Shown: positions 1-9,202 of the stretch, piece by piece
How positions within the stretch are numbered: position 1 is the first letter of the stretch
How the letters are laid out: each line of letters opens with the position of its first letter
NCBI GenBank assembly: GCA_035998445.1
Contig: DASYHQ010000059.1
Coordinates: 21,210 to 85,209, forward strand
Length of the DNA: 64,000 bases
DNA from: Tepidisphaeraceae bacterium
GTDB lineage: Bacteria; Planctomycetota; Phycisphaerae; Tepidisphaerales; Tepidisphaeraceae
Direction: 5' to 3'
Notes under the pieces: model-generated
The model's input: only the letters and a program-made list of their open reading frames with translations
What the model was told of the DNA's origin: nothing
Databases searched by the model: none
Translations under genes and position numbers: made by a program

Positions 1-1
1 C

Positions 2-2521
2 GGTGGGGCGGGCGTGAGCAGGGGCACCTTCCGTATTACCGACCGCAGCGGCGCCAGCACGGTGATCGACGCGTCGGCGGCCGTCACGCTCGACGACGTC
101 GTGCGGAAGATCAACTCCTCGACCGACATCCGCGTGAAGGCCACCATCGACGGTGACCGCCTGAAGCTGACCGACGGCACCGGCTCTTCATCGCAAAACC
201 TGATCGTGCAGGACCAGGGCAACACCACCACCGCCGCCGGCCTGGGCATCGCCACGACCGCCGCCGGCATCGCCAGTGGCACGTTGACTGGGACCGACAT
301 CAACTCGATCAGCACCACGACCGCGCTGGCGAAGCTGAACGACGGGCTGGGCATTCGCAAGGCATCTGCCAATGCCGATGACATCACCCTCACCACGCGC
401 GACGGCAACACGTATTCCGTCAACCTCGCCAACGCCAAGACGGTGGGCGACATCGTCAACGAGTTTGACTCGGCGACCGGTGGCAAGGTCAAGCTGACGA
501 TTAACGCCGACGGTGACGGCTTAAAGGCCACCGACACCACCGCGGGCGGCGGCACGTTCTCCATCGCCGCCGCCAATGGCTCCAACGCCGCCGCCGATTT
601 GGGGCTGGTGGGATCGGGCGGCAGCGCGATCGACGGCAAGCCGATTCTGGGTGGGCTGAACACCGTGCTGCTGAAGACGCTGAACGGCGGTACGGGGCTG
701 GAGTTGGGGCAGTTGAAGATCACCGACCGTTCCGGCACCGCAGCCACGATCGACCTCGGTGGCATCAAGACGCTGCAGGGCGTGCTGGACAAGATCAACT
801 CGACCACCGCGAGCGGGTTCGCTGTGAAGGCAACCGTGAAGGACTCCGGCAACGGCATCCAGATTACCGACGCCTCGGGTGGCACGGGCGACCTCATCAT
901 CGAAGACACGACCCTCAGCACCGCGACGGCGTTGGGCCTCAACGGCACGTTCAACAACACCACGCCGACGGCTGTGGGCAAGAACCTTCAGCGGCAATGG
1001 GTGAACGAGAACTCGCTGCTGGCCGGCCTGAACGGTGGCAAGGGCGTGACGCCGGGCATCATGAAGTTCACCAGTTCCAGCGGCAATGTGGCGGCGGTCG
1101 ACCTGTCGATCGCTGGCTACACCACCCTGGGGCAGGTGATGAAGGCGATCAACGACAAGACGGCCGCCATCGGCATCACCGCCGGCCTGAACGCCAACGG
1201 CGACGGCCTGCTGCTGACGGACTCGGCCGGTGGCGCTAACAAACTGAAGGTCGAAGACCAAAGCGGCACCATGGCCGCCAACCTCAACATTCGCGGCCAG
1301 GCCAGTGCCACGACGATCGACGGCTCGTACGAGAAGACGATCGCCATCACCGCGACCGATACGCTGACGGAAGTGACCAAGAAGTTCACCGAACTCGCGT
1401 ACGGTCTATCGGCCAACGTCATCAACGACGGTTCGGGTGCATCCCCCTACCGCCTGTCGCTGACCGCGTTCAACTCCGGCATGAACGGCCGCGTGGTCTT
1501 CGACGCCGGCACGACCAACCTCGGCACGCGGAAGATCGTGGACGCCCAGGATGCGGCCGTGTTCGTCGGTGGGTCGGCCAACACGGAGCCGCTGCTGGTG
1601 ACCGGATCGAGCAACCAGTTGTCGGGTGTGCTGCCGGGCGTGAACATTGACTTGCACTCGGCCAGCGACAGCGTGGTCTCGCTGAACGTTACGCGGTCGG
1701 CCGACAGTTTGGTGGAGACGGTGCAGAAGTACGTCGACGGGTTCAACGAGATCGTGGCTGGGATCGACGTGCTGACGAAGTTCGACACCGAGACCAACAC
1801 GCGCGGTCTGCTGATGGGCGATTCGAGCGTGCAGGGCGTGGAAACCGCAATCTATGCCTCTATGAACCAGGTCGTCACCGGCGCCGGCCAATTCCGCACG
1901 TTGGCGGACGTGGGCATCACCATCGGCGAAGGCGCGGCGCTGGAGTTCGACGAGGACAAGTTCCGGAAGGCGTACGCCGACGACGCGACAGGCGTCGAGA
2001 AGCTCTTCACGGCCGTCGATCGCACGACCGTCACCAAGACTACCACCGGTGGCATCCTGACCAACGGCGTGGGGGCCGACGGCACCGTCATCAACTACGT
2101 CGTCACCGGCGGAACGACCACGACCACCACTTCCATCAACGGTCCGGTCGTGCCCAACGGCACCACCTACGACGGTGGCACCCCCACCACCGTGGGCGGC
2201 GTGACCACGGTGACCGGCGCGACCATCTTCCAGAACACCACCACCACGGTCGGCCGGGGGTTCGGTTACCTGATCGAGGGCGCGCTCACGCGGCTGACCG
2301 ACCCGGTGAGCGGCCTGATCACGCAGACGAACAAGAACCTGGATTCGAAGATCGAAGGGTTCAAGTCGCGCATCGAGTCGCTCGACAAGATGCTGGAACA
2401 GAAGCGCGCCCGCCTGCAGAAGCAGTTTGCCGACATGGAATCGGTGCTGTCGAAGATGCAGGGCCAGCAGCAGGCGATCAACAGCTATCAGCCCATCTCG
2501 TACGCGCCGGCCACGTCCTAG
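2..2521 (+). CDS. fliD: Flagellar filament cap protein FliD (hook-associated protein 2), 5' end outside window
   Basis: FliD caps the flagellar filament and guides flagellin folding. The frame is open to the left edge, so the true N-terminus is missing. At least four tandem units of about 113-116 residues are visible (numbering from the GTG at 14: about 3-113, 114-229, 230-345, 346-430). Each has an ITDRSG-like or equivalent strand, a helix with VxxKIN, and a LxxTD strand, which is the flagellin-hook IN motif. A Thr-rich low-complexity stretch lies near residues 680-750. The C-terminus is a coiled-coil-like helix (LDKMLEQKRARLQKQF), as in FliD_C. Over 835 residues is far longer than the usual 450-500, because of the repeats. 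fliS follows 84 bp downstream, the usual order. The family call is secure; the missing start is not recoverable here. Confidence 0.9.
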   Translation, partial: GGAGVSRGTFRITDRSGASTVIDASAAVTLDDVVRKINSSTDIRVKATIDGDRLKLTDGTGSSSQNLIVQDQGNTTTAAGLGIATTAAGIASGTLTGTDINSISTTTALAKLNDGLGIRKASANADDITLTTRDGNTYSVNLANAKTVGDIVNEFDSATGGKVKLTINADGDGLKATDTTAGGGTFSIAAANGSNAAADLGLVGSGGSAIDGKPILGGLNTVLLKTLNGGTGLELGQLKITDRSGTAATIDLGGIKTLQGVLDKINSTTASGFAVKATVKDSGNGIQITDASGGTGDLIIEDTTLSTATALGLNGTFNNTTPTAVGKNLQRQWVNENSLLAGLNGGKGVTPGIMKFTSSSGNVAAVDLSIAGYTTLGQVMKAINDKTAAIGITAGLNANGDGLLLTDSAGGANKLKVEDQSGTMAANLNIRGQASATTIDGSYEKTIAITATDTLTEVTKKFTELAYGLSANVINDGSGASPYRLSLTAFNSGMNGRVVFDAGTTNLGTRKIVDAQDAAVFVGGSANTEPLLVTGSSNQLSGVLPGVNIDLHSASDSVVSLNVTRSADSLVETVQKYVDGFNEIVAGIDVLTKFDTETNTRGLLMGDSSVQGVETAIYASMNQVVTGAGQFRTLADVGITIGEGAALEFDEDKFRKAYADDATGVEKLFTAVDRTTVTKTTTGGILTNGVGADGTVINYVVTGGTTTTTTSINGPVVPNGTTYDGGTPTTVGGVTTVTGATIFQNTTTTVGRGFGYLIEGALTRLTDPVSGLITQTNKNLDSKIEGFKSRIESLDKMLEQKRARLQKQFADMESVLSKMQGQQQAINSYQPISYAPATS

Positions 2522-2605
2522 AACGTGCGCAGCGGCTTCGGGCTCAATCTGGCCGCAGCGCTTGGCCGATACTTCGGTTGAGACGGCAAGAACAGGTCAC
2601 CCTGC

Positions 2606-3067
2606 ATGAACCCACAAGCGGCCCAACAGCAATACCTTAAGACCCGCGTGATGACGGCCACCCCCGAGCAGCTGCAGCTGATGCTGTACGACGGCGCGGT
2701 GCGCTTCGCCGAGCAAGGTCGAGCCGCACTGATCGCCAAGCAGTTCGAGCAGAGCTACAACTCGATCGGCCGGGTGCAGCGCATCTTGACCGAGCTGACC
2801 TGCAGCCTGAAGCGCGACGTGTCCCCGGAACTGTGCGACCGCCTGCGCGGGCTGTACACGTACGCCTACAAGAAGCTGATCGAGGCCAACACGGAACACA
2901 CCGTTGAGCCGTTGGATGAGGTGATCGAGCTGCTGAAGTACCAGCGCGAGACCTGGGCGATGCTGCTCGAACAGCTCGGCAAGCAGAAGGCCGGCGCCAA
3001 GGCCGCTGGAATGGACATCCCCGCGCCCAACGAGCGGATGGAACAATCGATCCGGATTAGCGCGTAA
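2606..3067 (+). CDS. fliS: Flagellin-specific chaperone FliS
   Basis: FliS binds the C-terminus of flagellin in the cytoplasm and prevents premature polymerisation before export. The 153-residue product has the typical N-terminus (YLKTRVMTATPEQLQLMLYD), which matches the FliS pattern Y...V.TA.PE.Li.mLYDG. An all-helical body of the right length follows (family about 125-150 residues). The C-terminal 25 residues are an Ala/Lys-rich extension. It lies directly downstream of fliD on the same strand, so co-transcription is likely. No strong Shine-Dalgarno is visible ahead of the ATG. Confidence 0.92.
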   Translation: MNPQAAQQQYLKTRVMTATPEQLQLMLYDGAVRFAEQGRAALIAKQFEQSYNSIGRVQRILTELTCSLKRDVSPELCDRLRGLYTYAYKKLIEANTEHTVEPLDEVIELLKYQRETWAMLLEQLGKQKAGAKAAGMDIPAPNERMEQSIRISA

Positions 3068-3096
3068 CCTGTGGTTGGCTGATGATCCGCTCCGGT

Positions 3097-3541
3097 CCCT
3101 CTCCCGGTACTCCGGGAGAGGCTAGGTGAGGGTGATTTCCGGATAGGCTGACCACGCCGTTCGGACAAGCTGTCATCTCAAAGAGAGCGGAAGCGACCTG
3201 AGGATCTCGTTCGTTCCAGCGATTCTCGGCCAACCGAGATCCCTCCAGTCGCCTTAAAGCTAGCGGATAAAATCCTCTTGCGTGACTATTCACCGTTGTC
3301 ATCCCGATGGGAGCCGAAGGCGACCTGAGGGATCTCGACTGACTGACGGTGCGGGCCTTGGGAGATCCCTCGGGTCGCTACCGCTCCCCTCGGGATGACA
3401 GGTAGCGCTTTGGGCTGAGTTTCGTCCACTAGCCTTTAGGCGCGGCTCGGGATGACACTTAGAGCTGCCTCGCCATCTGGGTCGTCGTTCCGCATTCGAA
3501 ATCACCCTCACCCAGCCTCTCCCGGAGTACCGGGAGAGGGG
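3097..3541. repeat. Nested composite of dispersed inverted repeats (family A bracketing family B)
   Basis: This 480-bp gap has no gene. Its outer arms are family A: 3097-3140 reads CCCTCTCCCGGTACTCCGGG then a GTGAGGGTGATTTC tail, and 3498-3541 is the same sequence inverted. Inside lies family B at 3297-3400, a 104-bp inverted repeat whose arms begin TGTCATCCCGATGGGAGC and end CCCCTCGGGATGACA. A decayed B copy lies at about 3168-3260. Both families recur elsewhere in the window, always between genes. They look like non-coding hairpin elements; their function is unknown. Confidence 0.85.
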
Positions 3542-3549
3542 TAAGAGCC

Positions 3550-4308
3550 CTACCGCCAGTCGTAAAACGTTTCCGCATTCCGCGTCACGGCCGCATCCAA
3601 TTCCGCGTAATCCAGCCCCTTCAGCTCCGCCACGCGCCGCGCGGTGTGTACCACCAACGACGGCTCATTCACCTTCTGACCGCGGAACGGTTCCGGCGAC
3701 AGGTACGGGGCATCGGTTTCCACCAGCAGCCGCTCGAGCGGCGTCGCCAGCACGGCCCGACGTTGCTCGTCGGACTTTTTGAACGTGATGACGCCGGTAT
3801 AGCCCAGCCAATACCCGGCATCGGCGATCCGCTTCGCCTCAGCCTCGGTACCCGTGAAGCAGTGGAAGACTGCCCGCAGCAACTGGAAGTCGGCCATGAT
3901 GGCGAGCGTGTCGTCGACGGCCTCGCGGCAATGGATGATGACCGGCCGTTGGGCTCGCTGGGCGATCCGCAGTTGTTCGATGAAAAACCACCGCTGGCGG
4001 TCGCGCGGCGAGCCGTGGAAGTAATCCATGCCCATCTCCCCTATCGCCACGACGGCGGGATCGCTCAGCAACGGCTCCAACGCCGCGACATCCGCTTCCT
4101 GAGACTCGGCGACGTAGTTGGGATGGATGCCGACCGAGCAACGGACGTTGTCGAGCTTCTGGCACAGCGCGATCGACGCGCGGGAGTCTTCGAGGTTCGT
4201 AGCGACAGAGACCATCTTACGTACGCCATTACGCTCGGCGCGAGACAGCACGTCGTCCAGTTGAGACGAAAGCCGCTCGTCGGTCAGATGACAATGGGTG
4301 TCGATCAA
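3550..4308 (-). CDS. TatD family metal-dependent DNase/hydrolase
   Basis: TatD enzymes are TIM-barrel metal-dependent nucleases acting on DNA 3' ends or D-aminoacyl-tRNA. Metal-binding motifs are in order: IDTHCHL at the N-terminus, IGEMGMDY, IIHCREA, FHCFTG, and the distal LVETDAPYLSP. I start it at the TTG at 4308, read as LIDTHCHL. A GGAGA Shine-Dalgarno lies 6 nt upstream of it, and the longer frame to 4353 runs through the palindromic repeat at 4336-4362 and is probably not translated. This gives 252 residues, normal for the family. yraN lies upstream on the same strand, with repeat family C between them. Confidence 0.88.
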   Translation of the reverse strand: MIDTHCHLTDERLSSQLDDVLSRAERNGVRKMVSVATNLEDSRASIALCQKLDNVRCSVGIHPNYVAESQEADVAALEPLLSDPAVVAIGEMGMDYFHGSPRDRQRWFFIEQLRIAQRAQRPVIIHCREAVDDTLAIMADFQLLRAVFHCFTGTEAEAKRIADAGYWLGYTGVITFKKSDEQRRAVLATPLERLLVETDAPYLSPEPFRGQKVNEPSLVVHTARRVAELKGLDYAELDAAVTRNAETFYDWR

Positions 4309-4318
4309 AGGAGATCTC

Positions 4319-4472
4319 CGTGCTCCGAACCGCGGCATGGGCGTCCCGCCCATGCATGCGGTGAGGCCGGACGATTCTGTTTATTGGGTACCGCTCGGCC
4401 GGCGCGGTTTGCCTGAAACTCTGCTTCTAATTTCAGTCCACAGGCATGGGCGGGACGCCCATGCCACCGTAA
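4319..4472. repeat. Family C hairpin pair (GCATGGGCGGGACGCCCATG)
   Basis: Two inverted copies of a 20-25 bp near-palindrome (CATGGGCGTCCCGCCCATG at about 4337-4355 and its complement at about 4445-4463) flank about 90 bp of unrelated sequence. The same paired layout recurs at 11511-11644. No gene lies in the gap. The left copy overlaps the artificial N-terminal extension of the TatD frame. Confidence 0.8.
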
Positions 4473-4499
4473 AGCAAAGCCACTCGCGTTCACCGCTGC

Positions 4500-4901
4500 C
4501 TAAAACGTCGGCCCGAACGCGTTTTCGATGTGGTTCACCTGCGGTTCGCGACCGGTAGGCCAGACGATCGCCACCACGTCGAACCGCGCCGGGGGTTGCG
4601 GCACGCCGTAGCGGGTCAGGTAGAACTTGGCGGCCTTGGTCACCTGGTTCTGCTTGTGGCCATTCACCTGGTCTTCGGGGGCGGCCTGGGAATCGTCGGT
4701 GCGCGTCTTCACCTCGACGAAGACGAGCGTCGTGCCGTCGCGCGCGATGATGTCAATCTCGCCCATCTCGCAGCGGAAGTTGCGCACGATGATCGTGTAC
4801 CCCTTGTTGCGCAACACCCGCGCCGCAATGTTCTCCCCGCGATCGCCAAGCAGGTCCTTCGCGGGCGAGGGCTTCACGAGCTTTTGAAACCATTCAAACA
4901 T
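4500..4901 (-). CDS. YraN family (UPF0102) endonuclease-like protein
   Basis: The 133-residue product has the UPF0102 hallmarks: GDRGENIAARVLRNKGY near residues 19-35, the restriction-like core MGEIDIIARDG, and LVFVEVKTR. These form an E..D..ExK nuclease-like fold. The biochemical role of the family is unsettled. Length and motif spacing are normal. It sits on the minus strand between the oligopeptide-binding protein gene and tatD. Confidence 0.88.
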   Translation of the reverse strand: MFEWFQKLVKPSPAKDLLGDRGENIAARVLRNKGYTIIVRNFRCEMGEIDIIARDGTTLVFVEVKTRTDDSQAAPEDQVNGHKQNQVTKAAKFYLTRYGVPQPPARFDVVAIVWPTGREPQVNHIENAFGPTF

Positions 4902-4968
4902 CGCGCGACAGCGTAACTTCAGGGGGCTGTTAACGCTATGGGAAGAGACGACGTAGACCTTTCCGTCC

Positions 4969-6630
4969 CTACCGCTCCACGTAAAACGACTTAAAACTCA
5001 CCATGTTCCGCACGTTCTGCGGGATCCCCTTCACGTTGTCGCGGTGCAGATAAGAATTGACGTAGTAGTACATTGGCAGGATCGGGGCCTCGTCCAGCAG
5101 CAGCCGTTCGGCCTTCTCGAAGTGACGCATGCGAATGGCAGGGTCCGTTTCGTTGGCGGCGGCGTCGCAGAGGGCGTCATAGGCGGGGTTGATCCAGGCC
5201 GCGTCGTTGTTCTCGGCGACGCTGCGGTACTTGTCGGTGAAGGTCGACGGGTCGTTGTAGTCGCCGAACCAGCTGGCCCGGGCGATCGAGTAGTCCTTGT
5301 TGTGCAGCCGCTGGCGGAAGACCTTGATCTCCACGCCTTCCAGCGAAATGCTGATGCCGAGGTTGGCCTTCCACTGGTTCACGACGCTTTGGGCGATGTC
5401 GCCGTGCTGCATGCCGGAGTTGAACAGGATCGACAGCGCCGGAAATCCTCGGCCATCAGGGTAGCCCGCCTCGGCCAGCAGCTTGCGGGCACCGGCGACG
5501 TCAAACGGCGGGCCGTCGGGGCTGTTGTAGTCGGCGAACGCGCCGCGCGGGATGTACGTGTCGGCCGGTTGCTCGCCCATGCGGGTGACGTTGTCGACGA
5601 TGATGCGCTTGTCCACCGCCATGCTCAGCGCCCGGCGCACGCGCGGGTCGGCCAGCGGGTTGGGCTTGCCGTCGGCGAACTTCGCGTTGCAGTTGAACGA
5701 GTAGAAGTAGGTGCCGAAGCTCGGGAAGACGCGAAGGTCGTTGCGCTCGCCCTTCAACACCTTCTCGCGCAGCTCGGAGGCGATGTCACCGGTAACCTCC
5801 GCCACCCAATCAACGCCGCCCGTCTCGTACATCAGGAACGCCGGGTGCATAGAGGCGCTCACCTGCTCGATCACGTCGCTCTTCACGTTGGCGTGATCCC
5901 AGTAGTGGACGCTCTTCTCCATCCTCAGTCGCTTCTTGAACTCCCACTTCGTCAGCATGAACGGGCCGTTGGTCACCAGCGGCAGGTCGCGCGTGAACTT
6001 GGGGTCGTACCGTGTCACGCCCCCGCTGCCCGTATCGCGCCGGACGTGCCGCTTCATCGAGGCTTCGTGCAAGGGGAACATCGGTGGGAACGCGCACAGA
6101 TCGGCAAAGTAAACGACGGGCCGTTCAAGCGTCACCCGCAGGGTACGGTCATCGATGACTTTGATCCCCACGTCGTCGAAGTCGGCCGTTTGTCCGCCAA
6201 CGATTGCATCACTGTACGGGCCGGCGTTCTTGATCACGCGCAGCAGGTACGAGTAATCGCCGGGATCGTCCAGCATGCGCTTCCACGCAAACACGAAATC
6301 GCGCGGAGTCACCGGGTCGCCGTTGTTCCACTTCGCGTCCGGCCGGAAGTGAAAGGTCCACTGCTTCTTGTCGGGCGACACGTCGATGGTCTCGGCCACG
6401 CCCGGCACCGCCTTCAGCGTCACCGGATCAAGCTGGTACAACCCTTCCCACAGCGCGTAGCCCACGCGGATGTCCTGCATCCACGACATGCCCTTCGGAT
6501 CGAGCGTGTTGATGTCATCGCGATTGACGAACGTGAAGTCCGCCGGCCGTTCCGTCGCCGACCCGGACCAGGTCATCGCGACGATCAACGGCACCAGCAA
6601 CACCAGCGGCGCGAGCAGGAGTGAACGCAT
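4969..6630 (-). CDS. Peptide ABC transporter substrate-binding protein (OppA-like, SBP_bac_5)
   Basis: A 553-residue periplasmic solute-binding protein for oligopeptides. The N-terminus is a signal peptide or anchor (hydrophobic run LLLAPLVLLVPLIVAM). The mature part has SBP_bac_5 landmarks: an early D-x-x-T-L-D-P segment (DDINTLDPKGMS), WTFHFRPDAKWNNGDPVT, RDFVFAWKRMLDDP, a central YFYSFNCN, VRRALSMAVDK, and a C-terminal ILPMYYYVNSYLHRDNVKGI. No permease or ATPase gene is adjacent. The only other oligopeptide-transporter gene in the window is the partial ATPase at the right edge, so this is an orphan binding protein here. Confidence 0.88.
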   Translation of the reverse strand: MRSLLLAPLVLLVPLIVAMTWSGSATERPADFTFVNRDDINTLDPKGMSWMQDIRVGYALWEGLYQLDPVTLKAVPGVAETIDVSPDKKQWTFHFRPDAKWNNGDPVTPRDFVFAWKRMLDDPGDYSYLLRVIKNAGPYSDAIVGGQTADFDDVGIKVIDDRTLRVTLERPVVYFADLCAFPPMFPLHEASMKRHVRRDTGSGGVTRYDPKFTRDLPLVTNGPFMLTKWEFKKRLRMEKSVHYWDHANVKSDVIEQVSASMHPAFLMYETGGVDWVAEVTGDIASELREKVLKGERNDLRVFPSFGTYFYSFNCNAKFADGKPNPLADPRVRRALSMAVDKRIIVDNVTRMGEQPADTYIPRGAFADYNSPDGPPFDVAGARKLLAEAGYPDGRGFPALSILFNSGMQHGDIAQSVVNQWKANLGISISLEGVEIKVFRQRLHNKDYSIARASWFGDYNDPSTFTDKYRSVAENNDAAWINPAYDALCDAAANETDPAIRMRHFEKAERLLLDEAPILPMYYYVNSYLHRDNVKGIPQNVRNMVSFKSFYVER

Positions 6631-6726
6631 GATGCATCACGATACGCGCGCCCGCGATGGAATGCGACCGAATTGATGTGGGGGCGGGTCAACGGAACGC
6701 GCTCGGATACGCCCGGATACCCAAGA

Positions 6727-6831
6727 TGTCATCCCGAACGGGAGCGGTAGCGACCTGAGGGATCGGCACAGCAGAGGATTACCGACACTTCGAGATCCCT
6801 CAGGTCGCTACCGCTCCCGTTCGGGATGACA
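6727..6831. repeat. Family B long inverted repeat
   Basis: A 105-bp inverted repeat: TGTCATCCCGAACGGGAGCG at the left, with the complementary arm ending CGTTCGGGATGACA, and a central GAGATCCCTCAGG / CCTGAGGGATC pairing. Arms of about 40 bp are nearly perfect. It lies between the convergent-side ends of two minus-strand genes. Copies occur at 3297-3400 and 40889-40991. Confidence 0.85.
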
Positions 6832-6879
6832 GACTTTACGTACCTGCGCGACCCGAAAAACAGCGCTTAACGTGAAGCC

Positions 6880-7632
6880 CTAGAACGCCGTCATGTCGAT
6901 CCCCATCGCGTCGGCCATCAGCTCGGCGAAGTGGCGCACGCGGGCGTTGCTGCCGGTGCGGTGGCACATGCCGGCGATGTTCATCGAGCAGCCGGCGTCG
7001 TTGCAGACGACGGTCGCGGCGCCGCTCTTGTTGATGCAGTCGATTTTGTCCTGCACGATCGCCCCACTGATGGCCGGGTACTTCACCGCGAACGTCCCAC
7101 CGAAGCCGCAGCACTGGTCGGTGCGTTCCAGCGGGCGGAAGTCGACGTTCCCCATCTGCCGCAGCATGCGGACGCCCTCGTCCTTCACGCCAATGCCGCG
7201 CAAGTGGCACGTGTAGTGATACGTGACGGCCTCAGCCGTGGGCAGCTTCAGGTCCGACAGGTCGACCTTCAGCACCTTGTTCAGGAACTCGACGAACTCG
7301 TACGTCTTGCCCGCCACCTTGTGCATGGCGTGGCTGTAGGCGGGGTCGTCCGTCAGCAGTTGCTCGTACTGCTCGCGCACCATCGCGCAGCACGACCCGC
7401 TGGGCGAGACGATGTAGTCGTACTCTTCGAACGTGCTGACAAACTTCCGCGCGAGCTCGGCCGCCTCGGGGTGGAAACCGTTGTTGAAGAAGGGTTGGCC
7501 ACAGCAGGTCTGCGATTTCGGAAAGACGACCTCGCAGTCGAACCGCTCGAGGATCTTCGTCACCGCGACGCCGACGTGAGGGTAGAACTGATCGGTCAGG
7601 CACGTGATAAAGAGCGCAACGCGACGCGGCAT
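6880..7632 (-). CDS. (Fe-S)-binding CCG-domain protein, LutA/LldE-like
   Basis: A 250-residue protein with two cysteine-rich CCG domains: SQTCCGQPFFNNG in the first half and TDQCCGFGGTFAVKYP in the second, plus the linked CHLRG and CNDAGC. These bind Fe-S or link heterodisulfide-type redox modules. In LutABC this subunit takes part in L-lactate oxidation. Here lutB and lutC partners are absent, so the lactate role is only a suggestion; related proteins serve glycolate oxidase. An ATG start with an upstream GAAGG is plausible. Confidence 0.85.
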   Translation of the reverse strand: MPRRVALFITCLTDQFYPHVGVAVTKILERFDCEVVFPKSQTCCGQPFFNNGFHPEAAELARKFVSTFEEYDYIVSPSGSCCAMVREQYEQLLTDDPAYSHAMHKVAGKTYEFVEFLNKVLKVDLSDLKLPTAEAVTYHYTCHLRGIGVKDEGVRMLRQMGNVDFRPLERTDQCCGFGGTFAVKYPAISGAIVQDKIDCINKSGAATVVCNDAGCSMNIAGMCHRTGSNARVRHFAELMADAMGIDMTAF

Positions 7633-8106
7633 GCCTTCAGTGTAGCGCCGATCGACCGCGCGTCAATATGAGCGACTTCGATCATATAATTTGTACCTGC
7701 TATCGATTGCGGTTTCGGTCGGGGGCCGTCGGGTCTGCGATACCGCAAGCGGTAGCGACGCAAAAGCCATCACGATCGTTCGCAAATTTGCCATTGCAAT
7801 CACGCCACCTTGCCCACGTGATTCTTTCGACGTGCCTGCCTACCATTTCGCATGATCATTCCCACATGATTTACCCCACCCCGTTCCCCAAGTCTGTGGA
7901 TGGGCTCGCCGTAACCGTCTGCCACAGATGAACCTGCGGCCATCGTTGAAATCCCCTGTCGCCCGGCCGATCCGCTCTCGACAAATTTCTTTCGTGCGAC
8001 CACAATATCGCTTAATCGCTGGCCCTGTCGCAACGATGGACAGGCGTAGGATCAGGTTCGATTTGTGGCGCGTATGTTTCGAATTCGAACTGGCAGATAA
8101 ACACCC
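7633..8106. other. 474-bp intergenic region between divergent genes
   Basis: This gap separates the minus-strand lutA-like gene from phoH on the plus strand, so it must hold both promoters. It is more AT-rich than its surroundings (for example TCATATAATTTG near 7682). Apart from the palindrome at 8078-8089 I see no gene, repeat family or RNA. Confidence 0.5.
8078..8089. promoter_or_regulatory. Perfect 12-bp palindrome upstream of phoH
   Basis: TTCGAATTCGAA lies 17 bp before the phoH GTG start. A palindrome at this spot could be an operator, but no second copy was found in the window to support it. Confidence 0.25.
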
Positions 8107-9045
8107 GTGAACCTCAGCATTACGTTAGAACAACCTGACAAGAAGCTCGCCCTCTTCGGCTCGGCCGACAAGTACCTGCGGTTGATCCGCGATACGTTCG
8201 GCGTGCAGGTGGTGAACCGCAACGACGAGCTGCGTCTTTCCGGTGACTCCGACCAGGTCTCCCGTGCCGCAGCGGTCCTCGACCAGATGCAGCGCAAGCT
8301 GCGCCGGCAGGACTGGCTGACCCCCGAGGACGTCGGCACCGCCATCAGCCGTGCCCACGACGCCGAGCGCGAACGCACCGCCGACGAGATCGACGTCTAC
8401 GCCAAAGGCCGCGGCGTAAAGCCCAAGACCGAGGGCCAGCGCAAGTACATCGAGGCCGTCCTCAATCACGACCTGACGATCTGCACCGGCCCCGCGGGCA
8501 CGGGCAAAACTTATCTCGCGGTCGCGGTGGCGGCGTCGTTCCTGAAGCAGGGCAAGTGCAAGCGCATCGTGCTGGTCCGCCCTGCCGTCGAGGCGGGTGA
8601 ACGGCTCGGCTTCCTGCCGGGCGACTTGCAGGCCAAGGTCAACCCGTACCTGCGCCCCCTGTTCGACGCGCTGCACGACATGATGGACGCCGAGCAGGTC
8701 AAGCGTTTCATGATGAACGACGTGATCGAGGTCGTGCCGCTCGCGTTCATGCGTGGCCGTACGCTCAACGACAGCGTCATCATCCTGGACGAGGCCCAGA
8801 ACACCACAGCCAGCCAAATGCTGATGTTCCTGACACGCCTGGGTCACGACAGCCGGATGATCGTCACCGGCGACGCCAGCCAGGTCGACTTACCCGACGG
8901 CACGCGCAGCGGCCTGGCCGACGCGCTCGACAAGCTACGCGGCATCAAGGGCATCGCCCGCGTGGAACTGGACAAGTCCGACATCGTCCGCCATCGTCTC
9001 GTGCAGAACATCGTCAATGCGTACGAAAGGCAGGAGAGCCATTAG
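8107..9045 (+). CDS. PhoH-like ATPase
   Basis: A 312-residue PhoH family protein, a cytoplasmic P-loop NTPase linked to RNA metabolism. Residues 1-65 form a small KH-like domain. The Walker A motif GPAGTGKT is at 128-135, a conserved LVRPAVEAGERLGFLPGDL follows, and Walker B/DEAQN (ILDEAQNTT) and the MIVTGDASQVDLP motif come later. Start is GTG; no Shine-Dalgarno is seen. It heads the order phoH - HD hydrolase - ybeY - corC found in many bacteria, which supports a shared role in rRNA/RNA quality control. Confidence 0.92.
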   Translation: MNLSITLEQPDKKLALFGSADKYLRLIRDTFGVQVVNRNDELRLSGDSDQVSRAAAVLDQMQRKLRRQDWLTPEDVGTAISRAHDAERERTADEIDVYAKGRGVKPKTEGQRKYIEAVLNHDLTICTGPAGTGKTYLAVAVAASFLKQGKCKRIVLVRPAVEAGERLGFLPGDLQAKVNPYLRPLFDALHDMMDAEQVKRFMMNDVIEVVPLAFMRGRTLNDSVIILDEAQNTTASQMLMFLTRLGHDSRMIVTGDASQVDLPDGTRSGLADALDKLRGIKGIARVELDKSDIVRHRLVQNIVNAYERQESH

Positions 9046-9062
9046 CGCGGCGTAGAAACTAT

Positions 9063-9174
9063 CCCCTCCCCCGGTACGGGAGAGGGTTAGGGTGAGGGTG
9101 ATTTCGGACTGCTGACGGTTCTCGTCGTTACGAATCAACCTCACCCAGCCTCTCCCGGAGTACCGGGAGAGGGG
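9063..9174. repeat. Family A inverted pair between phoH and the HD hydrolase
   Basis: Two family-A elements face each other: 9063-9105 (CCCTCCCCCGGTACGGGAGA, then GGGTGAGGGTGATTTC) and 9133-9174 (its inverse, AACCTCACCCAGCCTCTCCC onward). The layout matches the outer arms of the composite at 3097-3541. Confidence 0.8.
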
Positions 9175-9202
9175 CCGGAGCGTCTGATCGGTTCTTACAT
9201 TT

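Noticed and set aside
5044..6624. 526-codon plus-strand open frame
   Set aside because: Antisense to the oligopeptide-binding protein gene; low-complexity Val/Arg/His-rich product.
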